Shown here in pieces: positions 24,151 through 34,860 of a DNA stretch of 64,000 nt (position 1 is its first letter; each line of letters begins with the position of its first letter). This DNA is from Bretschneidera sinensis (Eukaryota > Streptophyta > Magnoliopsida > Brassicales > Akaniaceae): positions 149,111,625 through 149,175,624 of the forward strand of contig CM043698.1 of NCBI GenBank assembly GCA_023935145.1. Reading direction: 5' to 3'. The notes under the pieces are model-generated. The model had not been told where the DNA came from. It worked only from the letters and a program-made list of their open reading frames with translations, and did not search any database. Both the position numbers and the translations under genes were made by a program.

Positions 24151-24155
24151 TGATA

Positions 24156-24702
24156 TGATCCACACCAAGAACTAAGAAATTGATGGATCAAGAAGGATTA
24201 TCACATCGTCTAGAAACAGATTTATGTGAGACCGCGACCCGTTGCTTATATTGAAGCAAGAACCTTGGTATGATGAAGACACCACAATCAATGATGGAAG
24301 GATTGATTGATAAGTCGAAGATGAACGACACAGAAACTCCAATAAGTTCAAAAGTTCTAAAAGAACCAAAGAGAATTTTCTCTCACAAGTATGAATGAAA
24401 TCTGAATTGTGTTATTCCAAAAAGCCAATATCTATTTAAATACATGAGAATTCGTAACCAATTAGGAAAAGAAAACTAAGGAATAAAAAACAAACCTAAA
24501 TTCAATTATGGTAACCTAAAATCCAAAAAAGAAAAGTACCTAAATTGGCATGCAGACCTTATAATTCAGCAATTAAATTAATAAGGAAACAATTAAGAAA
24601 ATGTAATAAGAAAAATTGCAACCAACTATTTTCCTTGATGTGCCAATCAAAACGAGAAAGTCTTCAATTTTGGGAAACTAAGATTTTAATACACAATCTT
24701 GA
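24156..24702 (-). repeat. LTR B of the gypsy composite, left piece (U5 side)
   Basis: The first 547 bp (read on +) of a reverse LTR, from TGATCCACACC to AATCTTGA, where a CACTA element has inserted. The U5 end abuts the RT fragment through TGATA (24151-24155), the same five bases as at LTR A. Confidence 0.87.
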
Positions 24703-24970
24703 CACTACAAGATAAATTGTCAGCGTCGGCGTTTTTTTTTTGCATATCCCGGCGCTTAAAAGCGCCGCAATATGAATTTTTGGCACTTTTTGCAAGCGCC
24801 AGATCAAGCGCCAAAATGTGTGGTGTCGAAACGCAAATACCGACGCTTTGAAGAAGTGCCGCAATATGCATATTTTTTCGGTGCTTCGAAGCGCCGGTAT
24901 ATAGCGGCACTTAGAAGCGCCGGTATGTAGCGGCACTTCAAAGCGCCGGTATATAAGCACCGCGAGAAAT
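24703..24970. repeat. CACTA left subterminal repeat region
   Basis: Repeated short motifs around AAGCGCCGGTAT and GCGGCACTT in both orientations, in GC-rich islands within AT-rich DNA. In En/Spm elements such repeats bind the element-encoded accessory protein and set up the ends for excision. Confidence 0.85.
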
Positions 24971-25396
24971 ACAGTTTCTTGCCAACACAATATGGATTTC
25001 GGTTTTAATTGTGTTTTTACATTACTTTGACTTAAATATCAACATTCTATATGCAAATGTTCTTCGATATATAAAATGCATCATCCATAAAAATTCTTTC
25101 AGTCAACATAAATGTCTTATTTACACAAAAAAACAATCATAGTTCATATATAAAATTCATACAAAAACAAAGTAATGGAAATGTAGTATGAAAAATTATT
25201 TTAGCATCACGAAATCAATCATGAGGTCCTCTATTAGCCAAATGCTGTAGTAAAGACTTCAGCTCATCCATTTTGGGTTTGCATATTATTTATTTAATCA
25301 TCGTGTCTTGCCGTTATTTGTTGAATTTGTTGCGCATGTTGTTGATTGTTTTCTTCTATTTGTGCTCTCAAACTATTTATCTCTTCAGCATAGGCC
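24971..25396. other. CACTA 3' non-coding stretch
   Basis: About 430 bp between the subterminal repeats and the last recognised exon on the - strand. AT-rich; no domain seen. It may include the 3' untranslated part of the accessory transposase gene. Confidence 0.4.
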
Positions 25397-27480
25397 TCAT
25401 GATATATGATATCCCATATCATTCCTTATTTGAGCTGAAAGTCCAAACACAGCAGAAGGTGTAACTCCAAAACCCTGACCTCGGACACGACCGAAACTCT
25501 CTTCACCCATAAGTTCGGTGAAGACTTCATTTTGTATTACTAAATTATTGCTAGCATCAGAGGATCCTGAAGTTGCAACAAGTTCAGCAACACGAGCTTC
25601 AGCTGTCACCTACAATTAAGAAACAATAAAGATTAAACTCCGCCGAATATTTAGTAGCTAATAACAGCGCAATATACATAAAACAAAATGTGTTTATCAT
25701 ATTTTATAGAAAAACGGGCAGAATTTCCCCTATTTTTTCATAAAATCTCCTGTAAAAGAAAAACAAATATACAATCCAAGTAATGTACCTAATTTAGACA
25801 AAATGTGCAAAACAACAAAGTATCATCTATGCTCGTCGGTGGTCACCACCATACAAAATCATCCCACTTTTATCAGCACAACTCCAAAAGTGTAACTAGG
25901 ATACCATTTTTACCTTCAAAGCATAAAATCTTCACCATACATTCAGCTTCCTTTGTTTAGTACATAAAATCTTCACCATACATAAAATTTGTTTAGTACT
26001 AATCTGGTTAAAAAAAAATGAAAAGCATGATCAAGTTCCCAACCTCACCTGCTGCCAATCAAACAGATTTACTGATCTAAGATTCTGATCTATATCTAAT
26101 CAGTAATTAAAGAAATAACTATTGATCATTAAGACTATGCAGAAAACGGATCATACTTCAAACACAGCTCTAATATATATGTCAGGATCACATTGCCCAA
26201 CAAATTAATCCTAAAGACATAAGAACCAGACAGATGTATTCCAAAGGCACCAAGGGAGTACTACATGTGTACACAACAAAAGAACCATTTACAAAAATAA
26301 GAGAGTATGTCAATGAAGTCTATGAAGTCATCCTCATTTAAAAAAATAATAATAACATCAAACTTTTGGGTCAAAAATATTTTATCACCCTTCCTTGATG
26401 AAAGCTATATATATTTCTTAACTTAATTGAAGGCTCTCTTCTTTCTTTCATTCCACATCAAGTGAAAATAGGAAGGAATAAAAAAAATTAAGTTTTTTCC
26501 CTATTTTTAAAGATGTTCAACTTGCCATAAATTGTCGTGATGCATCATCAATAAAAGTCTCATCCTTGTGTTTATGAGTTTCAGCAAAAAACTCTACGCA
26601 CCCAGGCTCATTCCCATGTGTCATCTCCTACCATGTATGGAAAGAGATCAAATTGTGACAATGACATCTTAAATGAAAGATTGGATTAATAAAGCAAATT
26701 AACTCACATATTCATCCCGTCGTCTAGCAAAACTCTTTGAACCAGACGTGTGAGGACATTGTTGTCTTTCATGTGCCGCTGTCCCTATAGTCGAATATTT
26801 CTACACCAATAATAAACTAATTGAATAATCAGTCATTAATAGAAAAATAGAAACAATGTGAATCCAAATGAACATTATTGTCTTAAAACAACCTCACTCT
26901 GGTCAGAGAACCAGTAGTTCACCAGTTGCTTCCACTGGTCTTGATCTACGCTTTTTGGAACATCATTGCTAAAAACTTGTTGTTTTGTTTTGTTCCTCAT
27001 GTAGTCCCTTTTCAGCACATATTGGTAGTCCCTCCATTTTTTCCCTATCATCCTCAACAAAATGTTGTCTATCGCCTCAATCGTAGGGTAATGGAACTTC
27101 CTCTACCACACAGAAAGGAAATCGATGTCAAATAAGCATTATTAATATTAGGGATTATGCATGTACAACACCACGAATAAACAAAAACAAAAAGAGAGAT
27201 TGGAGGCAATCAATGGTTATTAAGTTGTTACTTACCCGAATTAATATAACAAGGTCTTTCTTGTAGCTAAAAGGGACCTTTTTCCAATCCGTGTAATTAA
27301 GCGGACAAAGGTTCCCTCTCTTCGCTACCTTGCCCAACCAGCTACTTAACATTTTGCCACCTTTCTTAATAGGTTGATGACGTGCATTGAAGTGGACCAC
27401 AATTTTTTCCCACGTTCAAGGGACCACACTTGTGAGGTTCTCAAGACACGTGTCTGCTTCCTCACCCTCCTTTTAGAATC
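25397..27480 (-). pseudogene. TNPA-like / Transposase_24 (Ptta/En/Spm) gene, exons dispersed
   Basis: Exon-like blocks in family order on -: about 27400-27230 (VVHFNARHQPIKKGGK then LCPLNYTDWKKVP), 27100-26890 (AIDNILLRMIGKKWRDYQY and QWKQLVNYWFSDQSE), about 26775-26705 (QCPHTSGSKSFARRRDEY), about 26625-26525 (GNEPGCVEFFAETHKHKD) and 25609-25440 (FTELMGEESFGRVRGQGFG). These blocks are characteristic of the plant transposase family associated with CACTA elements, whose product is thought to bind subterminal repeats. Introns are clear between blocks. A stop lies near 27418, before the first block. I cannot tell whether splicing would give an intact protein. It is probably inactive. Confidence 0.78.
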
Positions 27481-28190
27481 TGTACATTGAAAACATAAAT
27501 TATATAATTAGTATAACAATGTGGTATCAAACTAGTTATAGATAGAATGTATTCTAATACAGAAATTACCAATTATCTCGTATTGTTCACTATCATTGTG
27601 CTCACTTCCCGATGTTATTGGATCGGTCTCAGAATCAGTTTGCGTGTCATGATCATCATCAAGGTGATAGTCATGCTCATGGTAATCATCTTCTTAATGG
27701 TGTGAAGACTCAGTTATATACTGGTTTGACATGTTATATCTAACCGATGAAGGGATATTTTTTGATCTATACATCTTGCAATCTGTAGAGATAAAAACAT
27801 TAAAATGATTATATCTCACACTATCAAAAATACATTAAAAGTTAACAAGAATTAGAAGAACCACACCTGAAAGATAGGAATGGTCAAGAGGTCGCAGCAA
27901 ATGCAACAATCAATAACTTCTGAGTACCTAAGAAGTTATGAACAAATAAGTGATTCAAATTGGATTTAAAGAACAAACAATAATTAATGATACAACCAAA
28001 ATAGAAATTTACGACAATCTAAAGTAGAATTCCACAAACTGTATGCAAAAAAGTTCAGGACTCTTGTTAAGTTTGATACAAAGCAACAGTAACTCGATAT
28101 ATTACAATAAAACTTTACAAAACTCGTTGACACACATGTCCATCACATAAATACACATCCAAATATAATTACACGAAAATGCACATAAGA

Positions 28191-31100
28191 TTAGTTGGTA
28201 TCTTCGTCAATGTCCATCCTAGCCCAAGTTGAGATACAATCTAATTGATTGTCTACCACTATATTAGAAGGCATGCACTGATTGTAAGTGTCATCATCCT
28301 CTTCCTGCCTTTTTTCCCCCATTTCATATAGGTCCCTTAGCTTCGTGATCACAACATGATACCATTCCTTCATTGTTGGGTCTTGCACATAAAACACTTG
28401 CTTCGCTTGAGATGAAAGTACGAACGGGTCATCCTTCAATAACTGACCAGTGTGTATTAACCTATTCAAGTTCACAAGAATGCAACCACTTGCATCTTTC
28501 TTTAAACCCCTGGGTGAATTAATATCCACCTAATCACAACGGAACAACACAATCTTAAACGTCCCATAGTAATCCAGCTTGATGATATCGTTGAGCACAC
28601 CATAATACATTTTATTATCTGCTTCAACCATAACTCCCGAATTTTGAGATCGTCTACACCTCTCACGTTCTTTTGTGTGGAATTTAAAACCGTTGATGTT
28701 GAATCCATTGAATCTCCTAATAACATTATTCAGACCTCGAGCAAAGGCAATTAGTTCATCTGAATAATTGTTATCGACCATCCATGGCACCTAAACATTT
28801 TCCAACAATTAATATGAGATAACAACATTTAATGCTTTATTTATAACACTTATGGAAATTGAAGACTCTTGTTATTATGCCTAACCTGCCTCATAAGCCA
28901 TGAGGAAAATTTCTCAACCAACCACTTTTGTTTGAGACTTTGTATTGGTCGATCAGAACGGTTGGTCAGCCTTTGAACAGCAAAAAATTTATGTAACTGT
29001 TAGCCAGCACAGTGCTAACAACAAGTAATAAAAACTCAATTTAAACACATGATATCATATTAAGTTCCTTTATTGATACTAACCTACGAAGGTCAGAAAG
29101 TTTATCATTATGGAGCAACACATAACGATGTGCTTGAGCCAATGACATGTCATCGAGCTCAACACTTACAATCTTTCCCATTATCTGTCCACCAGAAGAA
29201 AACATATATTCATCCGGAAAATTTACAGTATCATTGTTCCTTTGGGGACAGTTGAATCTTGTCTCTATACCTTTGAAGTATTGGGAGCAATATGTTAGAC
29301 ACTCTTCACCATTGTACCCTTCAGCAATTGACCCATCGGGTCGACTTCTATTACGTACGTAAGATTTCAAGCGCACTAAATACATTGCAAAGCCAAAAAA
29401 TTAAAGATTAATTAAGTATCCAATATATAACAAAAAAACAAAGTGCACAAAATAGCTTTGAACATCTAACCTCTCAACAGAATACATCCACCTGTAGTGT
29501 ACGGGACCCCCAAGTCTAGCCTCGAAGGCTAAGTGAATGATAAGATGAACCATAATGGTAAAGAAACCCGAGGGGAATGTTTTCTCCAAATGGCAGAGTG
29601 TCAAAGCAACACACGACTCCAATAAGTCAAGCTCATGGGGATCAAGGGCTTTAGAGCATAAAGCTTTGAAAAATTATGATAACTCAGACACAACTGCTGG
29701 AACATGTCTAAGCACAGATGCTCTTAAGGCAATCGGAAGGATTTCTTGCATCAATATGTGACTGTCATGACTCTTTAAGTTTAACAGCTTACGATCCTTT
29801 ACGTTGACACATCTCGAGATGTTTGATGCATACCCATCAGGAACTTTAAGATTTGCCAAAACTATCAAGAAATTCTGCTTCTCCTTCGTAGACATAGTGT
29901 AGCATGCTAGAGGCGAGTGATCTTTTCCATTAGGAAGAACATCTAAATGAAGGTCTTTTCTAATACCAATTTCCTCGAGATCGCGGCGTGCCTTCTTATT
30001 ATCTTTAGTATTACCATCTATATTCAATATTGTTCCAATCAAATTATCACATATATTCTTCTCTATATGCATCACATCTAAATTATGACACAATAGATTG
30101 TCTTTCCAATATGGTAACTCAAAAAAAAATGCTTCTTTTTTTCCACACCATATCTACAACTCCCTCATCAATGGGAATATCCTCATTATCAACATTTTCA
30201 AGAAAATTGTCCATATCCTAAAAAAGGTTATCAACTTCATCCACTAGCACTTGCCCCGTAGAGGCACCAACATTCTCTCTTGCCCTCTTCTTAGAAGGCT
30301 TCGAGGTTTTACCATAGTTATAGTTTCCACCCTCTAGTTGTCTTAAAACATCATGCCCAAACGGTGGAACAGGAGTTGATCCTAACTCTATGGTGCCATC
30401 AAATTGATCATTTTGAAAACGAAACTCATGATTTTCTGCTAACCATCGACGATAACCCATATAGCAAAACTTTCCCCCGTGCTTTAACCATACAGAATGT
30501 GTAGATTCCCCACAACATGGACAAGCAACCCACCCCTTGGTGCTCCAACCAGATAAGTTTGCATAGGCTGGAAAATCATTAATGGTCCAAAGAAGAAAAG
30601 TGCAAAGCTTAAAGATTTGATTGGTGGACGCATCAAACGCATCAACACCATCCCATAATTGTTTCAACTCTTCAATTAGAGGCTGCAAAAAGATATCAAT
30701 ATCATTATCGGGGCTTCTCTCACCAGGAATCACCATTAAAAGGATGAAAGATGTTTGCTTCATGCAAAGCCACGGTGGCAAGTTGTATGGGACCAAAAGA
30801 ACGGGCCATTTGCTATAGGTTGAACTCATTGTTCGAAAGGGATTGAACCTATCACTAGCTAAGCCAAGCTTAACACTTCGAGGATCAGCTACAAAATCGA
30901 GATACAATCTATCCAATTCATTCCAGGCTAATCCATCCGCAGGGTGTCTTAAAATCCCATCCTTTGTCCGATCTTTGTCATGCCATCTCATCAACGAATC
31001 CGTTTTAGATGACATATATATCCTTTTCAATCTCGGTATTAGCAAAAAATAACGCAATACCTTAGCTGGCTTTTTCTTTTTCGATTGACCATCCATCTCA

Positions 31101-31969
31101 TTCAACGGATCCTCATCATCAACTCTGTTTTTGACCCACCGTGCCACGCCACACGCATGACAAAATTCATCATTCAAATGATCACCCCAATATAGTGTGC
31201 AGTCATTACGACAAATATGAATTTTCTCATACCCAAGATCCAATCCTTTGATAATCTTCATGGCTTCATAATAATTTGATGGCAATGGTGCACACATCGG
31301 AAATGCCGTGTTGATAAACTCAAGCAATATAGTCAGTGATTTGCCAGACCAACCATTCAAACATTTGAGGTGTAGTAAATATAACATGAAACTTAACTTT
31401 GTGAAATTCTGACAACCCGGATAAAGTTCAGTATCGTAATCTTTCATCAAGTTGCGATACTGAGTCGTCTCATCAATAGCAGAATGAACTAGATGGTCGA
31501 AGTCTGAAAGATCACTACAATTATTGAACTCAAACCCAAAATGAGCCTGTTGCTCTTCACCATGCTCATTTGAAGATCTCACTTCGATTCCTAAACTTAA
31601 CGGTTCATTATTTGAGTTTTCACAAGTAACCTGGAAGGCACCTCGGAGCAAACCCAACACATCATCTCGTCCCATGAAGCCACCTGGAACACTAGTGGGT
31701 TGTGAACTAATGTGAGGGTGGTCTATACGAGAGACTTTTTCCCCATGAAAAACCCATTCGGTGTAACCAGGACTAAACCCATTATACAATAGATGCTCCT
31801 GAACAATTTCTGGTTCGAATGAATAGCAATTACCACATCTCCTACATGGACAAACAATACTACCACTAGCACAAGCACAAGCTTTCTGATACGCAAATCT
31901 AATGAAGTTTGCAACACCATCCATATAGGCTTTACTCGACCTCGGTTTATCTATCCAACTTTTATCCAT
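28191..31969 (-). pseudogene. TNPD-type CACTA transposase with stops and a homopolymer frameshift
   Basis: The start is the ATG at 31969 (MDKSWIDKPR), the usual opening of plant TNPD proteins. The N-terminal transposase-associated zinc domain is visible (VCPCRRCGNC, then LLYNGFSPGYTEWVFHGE). The Tnp2/Transposase_21 core follows (LYPGC, NDCTLYW and CHACGVARW to about 31120, then PVLLVPYNLPPWLCMK, ACPCCGEST and RRWLAENHEFR to about 30430). A stop lies near 30216. The next block has WKKRSIFF with nine T where eight keep the frame, then CHNLDVMHIEKNICDN (about 30095). The DUF4218-like and DUF4216-like parts continue to 28530 with stops near 29672 and 28530, and the C-terminus ends at 28191. The core before the first stop is open for over 580 codons. 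Confidence 0.88.
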
Positions 31970-34244
31970 TTTTAGATGACGCAAATAGACTATCCTAAAA
32001 CAATGTTAATCAAGTCAGCATGTAATATTTTTGCCAAAAGTATGCATAATCACAAACTTCGATTTGATTGGTAAGTGGATGAACTGAAATTGATAACAAC
32101 AAATTGATACAAACTCATGTTGGCAATTGGTCTCAGCAAATTATTAATATTAATAATTATTACAGTCTTAATATAAATTATTATTATTACTATTATTATT
32201 ACTATTATTAAAATATGATTATCACTAATTTTATTTTTTAATAATAATTTACAAAAATAATAACATATTATTTTTATTTAAATAATACTACCTATTAATA
32301 CTAAATATGAATTTATATAATTATTATTTTTGTTAATAATTATTATATTATAATAATAACCTTATTAAGTATAAGAATAATTAAAAACTAATATAATAAG
32401 TAGAAATAAAATAATAATAAACATTATAATTTTTCAAATGAACAAGTATGGAGATCTTTGATTGTATAACAATTTTTGGGTTTGATGTATATTAGCATTT
32501 CAATCGCGTGTGATATGTTTTTCAAATGCATCAATTTTTTTATTTTGTAAAAAAACGTACGAAGAATTGTTTATATACCCACAAGGAAAGAGAGAAGTAA
32601 TGGACATTTATAAAATGAAAGTAAGAAGTGAGAGGATAACAACAAACTTCTTCCCATAACCAAACAAAATAGATTAAAATTTTTATCATTTAATCATATA
32701 AACTAAACAAAAAATATGTCCAATTTATAACCACATATCTCTTTAAAAAAATTTAAATTCAAACTCTCTAAACCCCAAATTGTAAAAAAAAAAATTAAAA
32801 AAAAATATGGCTTAATTCACTCTACTAAGATCAGATTAACCCTCTAGATGATGGGTTTTGTTACATTTATATTAATTTAAGTGTAATTTTGCATGCCTGT
32901 TATAAGTTTCAATGTAAATTTTACAATTTCCCAAAATCGACCTGAACTGAAAGCATACACCAATTTTTTAGATACTCAACAAATCAAGAAATTATACAAT
33001 TAATTTCGAGTAATCAAACTAGCTTGGATTCTTGAACATCAATCGAAATTGTTGCTCAAGGATAATGTACATAAATGAAAATGGAAATTGAATTGCACAG
33101 TTTCTACTAATTGTCAAGAACAAAAACAACAAATTGTCAAGAAACTCAACCCAAGTAATCTTTTTCACAAAGTTGGATTGAATACAACAATTGAAACAAA
33201 TTGAAAACAACAAGAAATTAAAAATTCAATCGAATGCAAATAGACTGTTTGATTAGATATATGTAGTGATGATTTGAGTGTTAGGTGTTTATTTGCTTAA
33301 ATAGCTCATCAAACGTATTTTGTTAGTTATTTTTTCAACGGATTGTTCACTTTGCACAAAATATGTTATATTATCTATGTTTTTAACTAGTAGTCAAGGA
33401 CATCATAGATAGGGGTGTGCATTAATAGGTATTAAATTAATTAACAGAATAATATATATCAATTAATCGATCGAATTAAAAAAGTTTCAATCAATTTTTT
33501 TTTAAAAGCATGAATGGAAAGCTGAAATGTTAATTAAGGAAAAACTGTTCATGTACAGAATATCAAAATTGTAGTAGAATGATCCACATTAATGCTAAAC
33601 AATGCACAGTGAGTAAACAAAAAAGCACAATTTAAAATAATAAAACTAACTGCAACACTTTTTTCAAACTGTTCCTCAAAGAAACCAGAACACTTTCACA
33701 TTCGGTTTGAGGAAAACTAACTACAGCTTTTACATTCTTGATCTGCACTAAGAAAATTTCAAATTAAAAAGACAACCACAACAACGATTTATATTTTCTC
33801 AGTAACGAATTAAACTTGTATCACCAAACATAACTCTCAATTGAATAAAAAAAAACAGAGAAGAAACGTGAAATTGAAATTCAAAATCAAACAAATGAAT
33901 CACATCCTATGATTCAAGCGACAACAAAAAAAATGATAATTTCTCACAAGCAAGCTCCAATGGCAATCATAAAACCAAAGAAAATTATAACCGAAATCAC
34001 TATTAACAATAAAAAGTTTAAAGATATTAGGGTTGGAGGACTTACCCACTGGAAGTTAAGCGCAAGATAGAAAAACAAAAGAAAAAAAGAACACAAGAGA
34101 GATGAAACTTACCGGGGGAGCTCACAGGAGGGACAAAAATTTTGGGAGAAATGGCGTGGTGGAGCTAAGGGCGGAGCAGGGAAATTTTTTTGGGAGAACG
34201 GCGCGGTGGAGGAAAGAACGCGCAGAAAAAGACTTTTGGGAAAA
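31970..34244 (-). other. CACTA 5' region: AT-rich non-coding and transposase leader
   Basis: About 2.3 kb upstream of the transposase start. 32130-32420 is nearly pure A/T with TTATTATTAC-type runs. The rest holds no recognised domain. 34040-34240 is purine-rich on + and less AT-rich. The promoter and 5' introns of the transposase gene are expected here, but I see no decisive signal. Confidence 0.5.
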
Positions 34245-34497
34245 AAATCTGGCGCTATATTATATATATTGGAAATTACCGACGCTTAAAAGCGCCGGAA
34301 TATGCCCATTGCCCTATTTCGGTGCTTCTAAGCGCCAGTATATGCTGATTACCAAATACCGGCGCTTTATTTGATAATTTGTATATTGCGGCGCTTTCTT
34401 AAAGCGTCACAAAACAAGCGCAGACGGTTATTCTATTGCGGCGTTTGTGGGAAGCGCCAGAATTGAAGCGCCGACATATACCAATTCTGTTGCAGTG
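34245..34497. repeat. CACTA right subterminal repeat region
   Basis: GCGCC and CGGCGCTT motifs in both orientations, matching the left end (24703-24970) in inverted sense, ending in GTTGCAGTG. The best matched core is AAGCGCCGG(T/A)AT. Confidence 0.85.
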
Positions 34498-34713
34498 TGA
34501 GTTGCTAGATTATTCCAAAGCTTGAATTATAGAAACTCATCCTTATGGATCACGTATAGCATCATCCTTGGGCCCCAAAGATGGTTCTTAGTCCAAATGT
34601 GTTGAATCAACCCATTGAGAATTTCTTTGAACCTTTTAGCTCGAGCCCTTGAAACTGGACCAATTGGAATTTGAATAGGATCCGCCTCCCATTTGTTAAC
34701 CGTGTCCTCATCA
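34498..34713 (-). repeat. LTR B of the gypsy composite, right piece (U3 side)
   Basis: The remainder of the reverse LTR after the CACTA element. It begins with the duplicated TGA, resumes GTTGCTAGATT exactly as in LTR A, and ends CCTCATCA at 34713 before CATAT. Joined, LTR B would be about 760 bp, equal to LTR A (761 bp). Confidence 0.87.
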
Positions 34714-34718
34714 CATAT

Positions 34719-34854
34719 GTATTATGAAAAAAGGTGTGCTTCAATTCTTCCAGAATTCATACCCTTTAAAAATTTCCACATTGAATTTCGGATAATTTCA
34801 TGTATAGTAAATTTCAAAAATAAAATTAATATTATTACATTTGTTTTTCTTAGA
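34719..34854. other. Flank right of the gypsy composite
   Basis: A short unique stretch between the CATAT duplication and the tandem array. If the composite inserted into the ubiquitin protease intron, this should be the other half of that intron. I see no protease exon here. Confidence 0.4.
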
Positions 34855-34860
34855 GTTTTT

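Larger units (their letters stand above)
24703..34497 (-). mobile_element. CACTA (En/Spm-type) DNA transposon
   Basis: A 9,795-bp element starting CACTACAA and ending TGCAGTG, an imperfect CACTA terminal inverted repeat. It is flanked by TGA on both sides (24700-24702 and 34498-34500), the 3-bp duplication typical of CACTA elements. The uninterrupted LTR A reads CTTGAGTTGC at the same place, giving the empty site. Both ends carry dense GCGCC-containing subterminal repeats. On - it encodes a TNPD-type transposase followed by a TNPA/Transposase_24-type protein. Coding stops make it defective, but its termini are well kept. Confidence 0.93.
10319..34713. mobile_element. Ty3/gypsy composite with inverted terminal LTRs (nested host of two other elements)
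   Basis: The left end is an LTR on + (10319-11093) and the right end is the same LTR on - (24156-34713, split by a CACTA element). Both outer termini are the U3 end (TGATGAGG inward), flanked on each side by CATAT (10314-10318 and 34714-34718). Inside, gag, protease and the first part of RT read on + to 14092. A third LTR copy (14098-14858) and the remainder of pol (RT end, RNase H, integrase) read on -. The two RT halves meet at the same codon region without notable gap or overlap, as if one pol had been split and one half flipped. The polyprotein end overlaps the LTR by about 46 codons, as known for CRM-type centromeric gypsy elements, so CRM affinity is inferred. All coding parts carry stops. 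Confidence 0.75.

Noticed and set aside
24725..24965. GCGCC-rich repeats as a CpG-island promoter
   Set aside because: They are the subterminal repeats of the CACTA element and have inverted counterparts at its other end.
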